Shown here: positions 16,531-24,706 of the stretch, in pieces
Position numbering within the stretch: position 1 is the first letter of the stretch
Layout of the letters: the number at the start of each line of letters is the position of its first letter
Assembly: GCF_020539505.1 (NCBI RefSeq)
Contig: NZ_JACDXW010000012.1
Coordinates: forward strand, 1-32,492
Direction of reading: 5' to 3'
DNA from: Mesopusillimonas faecipullorum
GTDB taxonomy: Bacteria > Pseudomonadota > Gammaproteobacteria > Burkholderiales > Burkholderiaceae_B
Length of the DNA stretch: 32,492 bases
Notes under the pieces: generated by a model
What the model was told of the DNA's origin: nothing
Database searches by the model: none
Seen by the model: the letters and a program-made list of their open reading frames with translations, nothing else
Program-made: the position numbers and the translations under genes

Positions 16531-17289
16531 ATGACCAGCTATTCTTCACCCGCCGATTTGACCTTGCCAATAGTCGACGAGACCCTATTGGACACACCCA
16601 CTCATGACAAGCTTTCCTTGTCGGTTGGGGCAACGCATCCGCCTCGTATTCTTCTACTGTACGGTTCGCTACGTGAGCGCTCATACAGCCGCCTCCTTAC
16701 CGAAGAAGCGGCGCGCATCCTGACGCGCTTGGGCGCCGAAACAAGAATTTTTAATCCACAGGGTCTTCCGCTGCCCGATAGCGTTCCTGCCGATCATCCT
16801 AAAGTCATTGAGTTGCGGGAACTATCGAATTGGTCCGAAGGGCAGGTGTGGTGTAGCCCCGAACGACATGGCACCTTAACAGGGGTGTTCAAGAGCCAAA
16901 TCGATTGGCTGCCTCTGGAGGTGGGAAGCCTGCGACCGACGCAAGGCCGTACCCTCGCTGTCATGCAGGTCAGCGGCGGCTCCCAATCCTTTAACGCGGT
17001 CAACGCGCTGCGCGTACTTGGCCGTTGGATGCGCATGGTGACCATCCCTAACCAGTCATCGGTGGCGAAGGCCTACCAGGAGTTCGACGAGGACGGACGG
17101 ATGAAACCTTCGGCCTACTACGACCGTGTCGTCGACGTGATGGAAGAACTTGTCAAATTCACCTTGCTGGTCCGGGATCGCAGCGATTACTTGACAGACC
17201 GCTACAGTGAGCGCAAAGGTGTGGCCGCCGAGGTCGCCCGCTTGGCCGAGCGCGCCATGGAGCAGGAAACCGAAACGACGGGCAGCTAA
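16531..17289 (+). CDS. arsH: ArsH, NADPH-dependent flavoprotein
   Basis: A 252-residue ArsH of normal length. In known cases ArsH is an FMN enzyme that oxidises trivalent organoarsenicals to the less toxic pentavalent form. The flavodoxin-like core opens with [16 protein letters not shown] (the FMN phosphate loop, about 40-55). The family segments [21 protein letters not shown] and [13 protein letters not shown] follow. The ATG at 16531 is chosen; an upstream TTG at 16519 adds four residues. It follows the glutaredoxin-type arsC and probably shares its message. Confidence 0.95.
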   Translation: MTSYSSPADLTLPIVDETLLDTPTHDKLSLSVGATHPPRILLLYGSLRERSYSRLLTEEAARILTRLGAETRIFNPQGLPLPDSVPADHPKVIELRELSNWSEGQVWCSPERHGTLTGVFKSQIDWLPLEVGSLRPTQGRTLAVMQVSGGSQSFNAVNALRVLGRWMRMVTIPNQSSVAKAYQEFDEDGRMKPSAYYDRVVDVMEELVKFTLLVRDRSDYLTDRYSERKGVAAEVARLAERAMEQETETTGS

Positions 17290-17408
17290 ACGGCACTGGC
17301 ATCGATTTGTATTTTAGTTAAATAACTCTCAACCACCTATAGCCTAAGGGCCTCAGTATTGGAATGCGGGATGGGCCTACGGCCATGAGAATTCCCAGCT
17401 GAATTTGA

Positions 17409-17414
17409 TATAAT
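17409..17414 (+). promoter_or_regulatory. Possible -10 box for the czc operon
   Basis: TATAAT lies ten bases before the czcI ATG, so transcription from it would begin only a few bases ahead of the start codon. A matching -35 is weak (TGAGAA, about 17386-17391). No ribosome site is seen before this ATG, which would fit a nearly leaderless message. Confidence 0.35.
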
Positions 17415-17423
17415 CCAGCTTGA

Positions 17424-17768
17424 ATGAAAAAGTTTATATTCATCTTTCTGCTGGTGCTTCTGCCCCTCCAGGCTTCCTGGGGAGTGGTCAGTGTGTACGC
17501 GACACAAGAGCATGATAGCTGTTCTCCTACTTGCTCCGAAGCTCAAATGGTTCAAGCAAAGGACGGCGGCCAAGACAGTTCCACCACACCGAGTGCTCAT
17601 CACGAAGACCGTTTTTGCGGTTTGCATGCTCTCGGTATTGTCGAAACCGGCCCTCATCAAGGCATCTCCTTCTCATCTGACGCAGCCCCTCGAGTCCAAG
17701 AGTCGCGACTTGCGTTACAGATCTTCATCGAACGGCCAGAGCGGCCTAAATGGAACGCGTCAGCCTGA
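17424..17768 (+). CDS. czcI: CzcI-like periplasmic protein
   Basis: A 114-residue secreted protein with a signal peptide (MKKFIFIFLLVLLPLQASWG, 1-20) and a His/Cys-containing middle (HDSCSPTC, HHEDRFCGLH). It ends in IERPERPKWNASA, close to the C-terminus of CzcI proteins that open czcICBA operons. CzcI is thought to be a regulatory or metal-binding accessory factor; its exact role is unclear. The order czcI-C-B-A seen here supports the call. The 191-bp gap to czcC holds no obvious terminator. Confidence 0.82.
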   Translation: MKKFIFIFLLVLLPLQASWGVVSVYATQEHDSCSPTCSEAQMVQAKDGGQDSSTTPSAHHEDRFCGLHALGIVETGPHQGISFSSDAAPRVQESRLALQIFIERPERPKWNASA

Positions 17769-17959
17769 AACGGCGCGACGCAGCACTCACCGCGTCGTGA
17801 CGTCTATCCTTGCAGTAGCTGGGAACGGCTGGACGGGTACCACTTTCGTCTGATTTAACAGAATCGCTCCCGTCGCGTTCGCCCCTGGGCGACTATGACC
17901 GCACCCCCCGGCGCTGCTCAAGAGTCAAGTATCTCTAAAGACTATCTTGGAGCAATTCC

Positions 17960-19219
17960 ATGCGCAGTGCATTAGTTCTATTTGCGGCCGCCGCGATCCT
18001 TTGGAGCGCCGCCTCGGCCCAGCCGCTGCCTTCATATTCCGCCGCGCCCACTGCCCCGCCCACTGAGCCAGCCACGTCGCTGACACTCAATCAGGCTTTG
18101 ACACTGGCCCTGGATGCCAATTACACCCTTTCGTCGGCCCGTTACGCGGCCGATTCGTCGCAAGGCGTCGTCTTGCAGGCCGGCGTCAGGCCAAACCCGA
18201 TACTGGACATCGAAGTAGAGGACACATCCCGCAAGGCCTCGCGTACGACAACGACCAAACTCAGTCTACCTATCGAGCTTGGGGGCAAGCGCGATGCGCG
18301 CATTGCCTCGGCCGAGCTTACCCGCGATATTGCGGGCCAGCAGCTGCTGCAGGCTCGAGCCGATGTGCGATCACAAACGGTGGCCGCATTTTTCGATGTC
18401 TTGATCGCGCAAGAGCAAGTAGCGCTGTCAACTAAAACGGTTGAGATTGCTGGCGATGCATACCGCATTGCAGATCGGCGCGTGGAGGCGGGAAAAGTTC
18501 CGCCGCTTGAGGCTGATCGGGCGCAGGTCGAACTGGCAAACGCCGAGTTGGAAAAGTCCCAGGCGGCCAGCTCCTTGGAACTGGCGCGGCGCACCCTTTC
18601 GGCGTTGTGGGGCAATCCGTCACCGCAATTCACCCAAGCGCAAGGGGAGGTCGCTGTCTTGCCGGCACGCCCCGGGTTAGACGACTTGGCCGCTGCACTG
18701 GAGCGTTCTCCTTATATACAGGCCGCACGGCTTGAGCAGGACCGAGCTCGAGCTCAGATCGATGTGGAACGCAGCAAGCGATATCCGGATCTGACGGTAA
18801 GCGCCGGCGTCATTCGTAATAACGAACTAGATCGAAATCAGATGATGGTGGGCGTATCGATTCCCTTGCCCTTTTTCGACCGAAATCAAGGCAACGTCTA
18901 TGAAGCATCGATGCTGGCATACAAGAGCCGAGACGATTACCGGGCTTTAAAGATTCGTTTGCAGACGCAGTTACAACAGAGCGCCAGCCAGTTCGACATG
19001 GCCAAAAGTACCTCGGCAAGGCTTGCATCCGACATTTTGCCTAAGGCCGAAACGGCGTTTGAACGCGCCAAGAAAGGTTTTGAAGCTGGCAAGTTCGGGT
19101 TTACCGAAGTGTTGGATGCGCAGCGAACGTTATTTCAAGCGCGCGTTCGCCACCTTTCAGCACTATCGGATGCATATCAAGCCCTCGCGCAAATAGACCG
19201 TATTCTGGGATCAGATTGA
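17960..19219 (+). CDS. czcC: CzcC, outer-membrane channel of the RND efflux system
   Basis: A 419-residue outer-membrane factor of the TolC/OEP family. The signal peptide ends near ASAQP (about 21). Two OEP repeats follow, rich in long Ala/Gln/Arg coiled-coil helices (about 40-225 and 235-415), with the family segment SLPIELGGKRDARIASAE. It forms the exit duct for metal pumped by CzcA. A ribosome site (TTGGAG) lies ahead of the ATG. Its stop is two bases before the czcB ATG. Confidence 0.94.
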   Translation: MRSALVLFAAAAILWSAASAQPLPSYSAAPTAPPTEPATSLTLNQALTLALDANYTLSSARYAADSSQGVVLQAGVRPNPILDIEVEDTSRKASRTTTTKLSLPIELGGKRDARIASAELTRDIAGQQLLQARADVRSQTVAAFFDVLIAQEQVALSTKTVEIAGDAYRIADRRVEAGKVPPLEADRAQVELANAELEKSQAASSLELARRTLSALWGNPSPQFTQAQGEVAVLPARPGLDDLAAALERSPYIQAARLEQDRARAQIDVERSKRYPDLTVSAGVIRNNELDRNQMMVGVSIPLPFFDRNQGNVYEASMLAYKSRDDYRALKIRLQTQLQQSASQFDMAKSTSARLASDILPKAETAFERAKKGFEAGKFGFTEVLDAQRTLFQARVRHLSALSDAYQALAQIDRILGSD

Positions 19220-19221
19220 CT

Positions 19222-20499
19222 ATGAAAAGCACACAAAATAAGCCAGGTTTGGGCAACCGCAGCCGGCAGACCGTCTTAATTGCCCTGATTGTCCTCATTG
19301 GCGTTTTACTTAGTACCTTGTTGTTGGCCGGGACCAACACGCAGGAGGGTGGGTCCGAGCAAGAGGAACATGCGCATGCGTCGGAAGATACAGAAAAGCA
19401 GCACGACAGCAAGGAGGCTGAACATGCGGATGAGGGTGGCGAGACGCATGCAGATGAAGAACAGCATGGGCGCGAGGTGACCTTTACGCAGGGGCAGATT
19501 GAGGCGGCCGGAATCACCTTGGCGACTGCTGGGCCGGCGTCCATTCAAAGCACCATCCAGTTGCCGGGCGAAATCGTCTTTAACGCCGATCGCACTGCGC
19601 AGCTCGTTCCGCGCCTTGCCGGCGTCATACAGGCGGTTAAAGCCAACCTCGGGCAAGAGGTCAAAGAAGGCGATGTACTCGCCGAGATAGCCAGCCCGGA
19701 GCTGTCCGAGCGACGCAGCACGTTGAGCGCCGCGCAAAAGCGCCTGACGCTGGCGCGAACCACCTATGAGCGCGAACGGCTGTTATGGAAGGAGAAGGTG
19801 TCGGCCGAGCAGGACTATCTGCAAGCTCGCCAGCAACTGCAAGAAGCGCAGATTGCTGTGGACGACGCCCTTGAGCAGCTCCAGGCGCTGGGGACTGATG
19901 CCGGTGAACCTGGTCACTTCAACCGCCTCGAAGTGCGAGCACCTTTCGATGGAATGATCGTAGAAAAAGACATCGCCCTTGGGGAGACGGTCAGTGCTGA
20001 TGCGCCGATCTTCAAGATTTCAGATTTGTCGACGGTATGGGCTGACATGATTGTGCCGGCTGAAGCACTGGGCACCGTGCGTGTTGGCAGCAAAGCAATC
20101 GTACAGGCTACCGCCTTTGACTCACAGGCTCAAGGCACCGTTTCGTATGTCGGTTCGCTGTTGGGCCAGCAAAGCCGGGCTGCTACGGCTCGGATCAGTT
20201 TGCCCAATCCCAATGGGGCGTGGAGGCCCGGCCTGTTCGTGAATGTCCAAGTGCTCTCAGGTGAGGCACAAGTGCCTGTCGCGATAGAGCCTGAGGCGAT
20301 CCACACCCTGGAGGAAGAGTCAGTGGTATTTGTGCGCCACGATAACGAGTTTGTTGCACAAGCTGTGACGACCGGCCGCCGCGATGCCAACTCGGTGGAA
20401 ATTGTCGAAGGGTTGGAAGCGGGTACGTCCTACGCCGTGGAAAACAGCTTTGTCATCAAATCCGAGTTGGGCAAGGCTAGCGCCTCGCACAGCCACTGA
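19222..20499 (+). CDS. czcB: CzcB, periplasmic adaptor of the RND efflux system
   Basis: A membrane-fusion protein of 425 aa that links CzcA to CzcC. One membrane segment (about 18-36) is followed by a His/Glu-rich region (about 45-83, with EEHAHASED and HADEEQHG) that may bind Zn2+ before passing it to the pump. It continues with the split lipoyl domain, an alpha-helical hairpin (about 155-215), a beta-barrel domain and a C-terminal SHSH. The ATG at 19222 is preferred over a TTG at 19216 overlapping the czcC stop. Confidence 0.95.
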   Translation: MKSTQNKPGLGNRSRQTVLIALIVLIGVLLSTLLLAGTNTQEGGSEQEEHAHASEDTEKQHDSKEAEHADEGGETHADEEQHGREVTFTQGQIEAAGITLATAGPASIQSTIQLPGEIVFNADRTAQLVPRLAGVIQAVKANLGQEVKEGDVLAEIASPELSERRSTLSAAQKRLTLARTTYERERLLWKEKVSAEQDYLQARQQLQEAQIAVDDALEQLQALGTDAGEPGHFNRLEVRAPFDGMIVEKDIALGETVSADAPIFKISDLSTVWADMIVPAEALGTVRVGSKAIVQATAFDSQAQGTVSYVGSLLGQQSRAATARISLPNPNGAWRPGLFVNVQVLSGEAQVPVAIEPEAIHTLEEESVVFVRHDNEFVAQAVTTGRRDANSVEIVEGLEAGTSYAVENSFVIKSELGKASASHSH

Positions 20500-20513
20500 G
20501 CAGGGGAGACGCC

Positions 20514-23500
20514 GTGTTTGAACGCATCATCCGCTTTTCAATCGAGCAACGCTGGCTGATTATCCTGGCCGTACTTGGAATGGCCGCCCTGGGTATCTAT
20601 AACTACCAGCGCCTCCCCATCGACGCTGTGCCCGATATCACCAACGTACAAGTACAGATCAATACGCCCGCACCCGGGTATTCGCCGCTAGAAGTGGAGC
20701 AGCGCATCACCTATCCGCTTGAAACGGTCATGGCGGGAATCCCGAAGTTGGAGCAGACCCGTTCTCTGTCTCGCTATGGGCTGTCTCAGATCACCGTGAT
20801 CTTTGAAGAAGGTACGGACATCTATTTCGCGCGCCAGTTGGTGAGCGAACGGCTGCAGGGAGTCAAGGACCAGCTTCCAGATGGCATTGCACCGACGCTC
20901 GGGCCTATTTCGTCGGGGTTAGGCGAAATCTATTTCTGGACTGTAGAGGCGGATGAAGGGGCGCTGAAACCAGACGGCACGCCTTATACGCCAACAGACT
21001 TGCGCGAAATCCAGGACTGGATCATTAAGCCTCAGTTGCGTAATGTGCCAGGCGTCACCGAAATCAACACCATTGGCGGATACGCCAAGGAATACTTGAT
21101 CGCGCCCGACCCGGTCAAGCTGCGTTCTTACGGGTTTACCTTGCAAAACCTGCTGGACGCCGTCGATCGGAATAACAGCAATTTTGGGGCCGGCTATATC
21201 GAGCGGCGTGGCGAACAATCGCTCGTTCGGGTGCCCGGCCAGGTGCAGTCCGTGGAGCAAATCGGCCAGATTTTCATCGCCAACGTGGACGGCTCCCCGA
21301 TTCGCATCCAGGATGTCGCCACGGTGGGTGTAGGCAAAGAGCTGCGCACCGGCGCGGCTACCGAAAACGGTCGCGAAGTCGTGCTGGGTACGGCATTCAT
21401 GCTGATGGGTGAAAATAGTCGAGCGGTTTCACATGCAGTCGACAAAAAAATGCAGGAAGTGAACCGCAGTTTGCCCAAGGGCATCAAAGCAATAACGGTC
21501 TACGACCGCACCGTGCTTGTAGACAAAGCGATTGCCACAGTACAGAAAAACCTGCTTGAAGGCGCGATTCTTGTCATCGTGGTGCTTTTCCTGTTTCTAG
21601 GAAACATCCGCGCGGCTGTGTTGACAGCCTTGGTCATTCCGTTGGCGATGCTATTTACTTTTACGGGCATGGTGACAGGCAAGGTCAGCGCGAACCTGAT
21701 GAGCTTGGGCGCGCTTGATTTCGGCATCATCATCGATGGGGCCGTGGTGATTGTGGAGAACTGCATAAGGCGCCTGACGCATGCACAAGCTCACCACGGA
21801 CGGTCTTTGACGCTTTCGGAACGACTCCATGAGGTATTTGCTGCTTCGAAAGAGGTACGCCGTCCATTGATATTCGGACAACTCATCATCATGATTGTCT
21901 ATCTACCCGTCTTCGCCCTGACGGGCGTTGAAGGCAAGATGTTCACCCCGATGGCCTTTACCGTGGTGACGGCGCTACTGGGAGCGATGATTCTTTCGGT
22001 CACGTTCGTGCCGGCTGCCGTTGCACTGTTCATCGGTAAGCGCGTTACAGAAAGAGAAAGTATCTTCATTCGTGCCGCAAAAAGGGCCTATCGTCCCGCT
22101 CTGGATACCGCCTTGGCCAACAAAGCGGTCGTCCTGACCGTTGCAATTGTTGCCATCATCCTCTCAGGCCTCATCGGTGCACGCATGGGAAGCGAATTTA
22201 TTCCAAGCTTGAACGAGGGCGACTTCGCCATTCAAGCGTTGAGGGTGCCAGCCACCAGTCTGACCCAGTCCGTAGAGATGCAGCAGCAGCTGGAACGCAA
22301 GTTGATCAAGGAGTTTCCGCAAATTGAGCGCATTTTCGCCCGTACTGGCACCGCTGAAGTGGCTTCCGATGCAATGCCGCCCAATATCTCGGATGCTTAC
22401 GTCATGCTTAAACCGAAGGACCAATGGCCCGATCCAAATTTGTCCCGAGACGAGCTGATACGTCAAGTGCAAGAGTCTGCGGCGCAACTGCCCGGCAGCA
22501 ACTACGAATTCTCCCAACCGATTGAGCTGCGATTCAACGAGCTGATTTCGGGTGTGCGATCAGACATAGCAATCAAGGTCTTTGGTGACGACATGGAGGT
22601 GCTGAACTCAACGGCTGCGCAAATCGCGCAGGTACTGGGGCAAGTGCCCGGCGCATCGGCTGTCAACGTTGAGCAGACGACGGGGCTGCCGGTACTCACC
22701 ATTGCTATTGACCGCGCTCAGGCGGCACGTTTTGGTCTATCGATGCAGGAGGTCCAGGATGCCGTGGCGGTAGCCGTCGGCGGGCGCGACGCGGGAACGC
22801 TGTTTCAAGGAGACCGGCGCTTTTCGATCGTAGTGCGGCTGCCCGAAACACTACGGGGCGACATAGACGCCATCAAACAACTGCCTATTGCGCTGCCAAC
22901 CCGTGATGGCGAGGTGGTCAACCAGATTCCGCTAGGCTCGATCGCCACGTTGGAGACGACCGTCGGCCCGAATCAGTTCAGTCGTGAGAACGGTAAGCGT
23001 CGGGTGGTCGTTACGTCTAACGTGCTGGGCCGCGACATAGGCTCATTCGTCGCTCAGGCGCAAGAACGAATGCAAGGTGAGGTGCAGGTGCCGGCGGGGT
23101 ACTGGGTGGAGTGGGGCGGAACGTTCGAGCAACTTCAGTCGGCCACATCACGACTGCAAATCGTGGTGCCGGTGGCCTTGTTGCTTGTGTTCATCCTGCT
23201 TTTCATGATGTTCAACAACATCAAGGACGGCTTGCTGGTATTTACCGGCATTCCTTTTGCATTGACCGGCGGCATCGTGGCGCTTTGGCTGCGAGGTATT
23301 CCGTTGTCTATTTCAGCAGCGGTGGGCTTCATCGCCCTGTCTGGGGTGGCGGTGCTGAACGGCCTGGTGATGCTGTCCTTCATCCGAAGCTTGCGGGAGG
23401 GCGGGTTATCGCTCAACGCAGCCATTCTTGAAGGCGCGATGACTCGGCTGAGGCCCGTATTGATGACCGCTTTAGTGGCCTCTTTAGGCTTTGTGCCTAT

Positions 23501-23660
23501 GGCTCTGAATACCGGGACTGGCGCTGAAGTACAGCGGCCATTGGCCACAGTGGTTATAGGCGGCATCATATCGTCGACTCTGCTGACCTTGCTGGTGCTA
23601 CCCATACTGTACGAGTTGAGCCATCGGCGTGCCGCTGCGCGGGAACGCGAGGAACAATAA
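20514..23660 (+). CDS. czcA: CzcA, RND-type heavy-metal proton antiporter
   Basis: A 1048-residue HME-RND pump with 12 membrane helices and two large periplasmic loops. The TM4 motif DFGIIIDGAVVIVEN places Asp402, Asp408 and Glu415 at the same positions as the proton and cation residues of Cupriavidus metallidurans CzcA. This motif marks the divalent-cation (Zn, Co, Cd) class; the Cu/Ag class has a different TM4 motif. The start is GTG at 20514 after GGGGAG, and the gene follows czcB by 14 bases. Full length with all key residues, so it should work with CzcB and CzcC as a trans-envelope exporter. No czcRS pair is present nearby. Confidence 0.96.
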   Translation: MFERIIRFSIEQRWLIILAVLGMAALGIYNYQRLPIDAVPDITNVQVQINTPAPGYSPLEVEQRITYPLETVMAGIPKLEQTRSLSRYGLSQITVIFEEGTDIYFARQLVSERLQGVKDQLPDGIAPTLGPISSGLGEIYFWTVEADEGALKPDGTPYTPTDLREIQDWIIKPQLRNVPGVTEINTIGGYAKEYLIAPDPVKLRSYGFTLQNLLDAVDRNNSNFGAGYIERRGEQSLVRVPGQVQSVEQIGQIFIANVDGSPIRIQDVATVGVGKELRTGAATENGREVVLGTAFMLMGENSRAVSHAVDKKMQEVNRSLPKGIKAITVYDRTVLVDKAIATVQKNLLEGAILVIVVLFLFLGNIRAAVLTALVIPLAMLFTFTGMVTGKVSANLMSLGALDFGIIIDGAVVIVENCIRRLTHAQAHHGRSLTLSERLHEVFAASKEVRRPLIFGQLIIMIVYLPVFALTGVEGKMFTPMAFTVVTALLGAMILSVTFVPAAVALFIGKRVTERESIFIRAAKRAYRPALDTALANKAVVLTVAIVAIILSGLIGARMGSEFIPSLNEGDFAIQALRVPATSLTQSVEMQQQLERKLIKEFPQIERIFARTGTAEVASDAMPPNISDAYVMLKPKDQWPDPNLSRDELIRQVQESAAQLPGSNYEFSQPIELRFNELISGVRSDIAIKVFGDDMEVLNSTAAQIAQVLGQVPGASAVNVEQTTGLPVLTIAIDRAQAARFGLSMQEVQDAVAVAVGGRDAGTLFQGDRRFSIVVRLPETLRGDIDAIKQLPIALPTRDGEVVNQIPLGSIATLETTVGPNQFSRENGKRRVVVTSNVLGRDIGSFVAQAQERMQGEVQVPAGYWVEWGGTFEQLQSATSRLQIVVPVALLLVFILLFMMFNNIKDGLLVFTGIPFALTGGIVALWLRGIPLSISAAVGFIALSGVAVLNGLVMLSFIRSLREGGLSLNAAILEGAMTRLRPVLMTALVASLGFVPMALNTGTGAEVQRPLATVVIGGIISSTLLTLLVLPILYELSHRRAAAREREEQ

Positions 23661-23672
23661 CTGGAGGCCAAG

Positions 23673-23973
23673 ATGGCCGACAAGATAAAGACCAGTTGAG
23701 TAAACACATGTCGCAGAAAACGTGATCCTTTGGGCTGATCGGCGTTGCCATAATAGGTGTCGCCGTCATTCTCTACAGCACGCTGCGGCCATCTGGTCAG
23801 GCATTCATCGATCCTGCAGATCAGACCCTTGTGATGCAGGGCAGGGTGATTTATGCAAACGATTGCGCGGTGTGCCATGATGAATCCCTGCAAGGGCAGC
23901 GGAACTGGCGTGAGTGCATGCCCAATGCAGATTACCCCCACAGAAGGAAGTTACTTCGCAACGGCAGAACTAA
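23673..23973 (+). pseudogene. Decayed copy of copI 3' end and cytochrome c gene
   Basis: Bases 23673-23699 encode MADKIKTS-stop, matching the last codons of copI at 8179-8205 (MVGKVKVS-stop). From 23708 the sequence follows the cytochrome gene of 8220-8696 closely. An early stop appears after five codons, but a heme motif CAVCH is still readable near 23868. The match jumps from about position 8436 to 8659, an internal loss of about 220 bases, then resumes through the last codons and TAA (23971-23973). It cannot encode a working cytochrome. The gene order copied (copI end, then cytochrome) shows that a block was duplicated, not a single gene. Confidence 0.85.
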
Positions 23974-23979
23974 GCTACG

Positions 23980-24036
23980 CCTGGCATGCCGTTGAGTGTG
24001 CTGGGTGTGGGAAAGCTCGACGGCAATTTGGTTACG
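23980..24036 (+). pseudogene. Remnant of a DUF411 gene
   Basis: CCTGGCATGCCGTTGA followed by GCTCGACGGCAATTTGGTTA closely matches the stretch of the intact DUF411 gene at about 9091-9147. It lies directly after the decayed cytochrome copy, in the same order as the intact block at 8220-9183. Everything upstream in the gene has been lost. The next 110 bases to the cadR stop show no recognisable gene. Confidence 0.75.
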
Positions 24037-24146
24037 GGTTGTTTTTACCGAGCGGTCCGAATGCCACTACGATGAAATGCGGCATCCTGACTATTGTGTT
24101 GCTGAAAGTCGATTCCAATTGCGAGTTGTATCATCGACCTGCACCT

Positions 24147-24557
24147 CTAAACGTGGCAAGATTGATCGGAAAGGGCGCGCAAAATCCCGCATGAATTGGT
24201 AGGCGCAGTGATCGCACATTCTTGGCGCAATAACACCAGATGCTCTTTTAATTGCATTAACTCGTCGACGCGCACTTCCACCGCGCGGATATGCTCATCA
24301 AGCAAGTCATTCACGTCGGCGCAATCCTCAGTAGGCGTATCACGGTACTGAAGCAAGGTTCGTACTTCGTCCAACGCCATGTCGAGCGTACGGCAGTGCC
24401 GGATAAATTGCAGGCGTTCAATATGCTGCTCGTCATACAGACGATAATTGCCATCGCTGCGAGAAGGCTCCGGCAGCAGACCCTCCTTTTCGTAATACCG
24501 AATGGTTTCCACCGTTGACTCCGTACGTTTGGCAAGCTCGCCGATTCTAATTGGCAT
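24147..24557 (-). CDS. cadR: MerR-family regulator, CadR/PbrR type
   Basis: A 136-residue MerR-family activator for divalent metals. The N-terminal winged helix (IRIGELAKRTESTVETIRYYEKEGLL) is followed by a dimerisation helix. Cysteines in EDCADVN, RQEC and SCGIL match the Cd/Pb-binding pattern of CadR and PbrR. CueR has a C-terminal CxxxxxxxC loop for Cu(I) that is not seen here. The start at 24557 follows GGAGA; a frame beginning at 24581 would overlap the operator. It is divergent from cadA across a 149-bp promoter region. Cd, Pb and Zn cannot be separated by sequence alone. Confidence 0.92.
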   Translation of the reverse strand: MPIRIGELAKRTESTVETIRYYEKEGLLPEPSRSDGNYRLYDEQHIERLQFIRHCRTLDMALDEVRTLLQYRDTPTEDCADVNDLLDEHIRAVEVRVDELMQLKEHLVLLRQECAITAPTNSCGILRALSDQSCHV

Positions 24558-24580
24558 GATGGTCTCCTTTGTTTGAAACA

Positions 24581-24602
24581 CTAAAGTTACTATAGACTTT
24601 AG
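24581..24602. promoter_or_regulatory. CadR/PbrR-type operator
   Basis: CTAAAGT (24581-24587) and ACTTTAG (24596-24602) are perfect 7-bp arms around an 8-base centre. The minus-strand core CTATAGTAACT is the same as in known PbrR/CadR operators. Possible 19-bp-spaced promoters exist in both directions (TTGAAA at 24573 rightwards, TTGACT at 24609-24604 leftwards), but their -10 boxes are poor, so start sites are uncertain. Confidence 0.7.
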
Positions 24603-24706
24603 CAGTCAAGAAATCAAGATCTGACCTGTTGCGGGGTGAAATCAAAGCGCTTGACTCTGAAGCCACTAGAGGCTTTCTAATACCTGCATTCAAAGGAGAA
24701 ATTCTT

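Noticed and set aside
23135-23941. Minus-strand open frame of 268 codons across the end of czcA and the pseudogene
   Set aside because: Antisense to czcA for most of its length, and it runs through decayed sequence; no family resemblance.
24147-24557. Assigning the MerR gene as CueR, the missing regulator of copZ
   Set aside because: Its cysteine pattern (EDCADVN, RQEC, SCGIL) is of the Cd/Pb type, and its nearby operator differs in sequence from the copZ palindrome.
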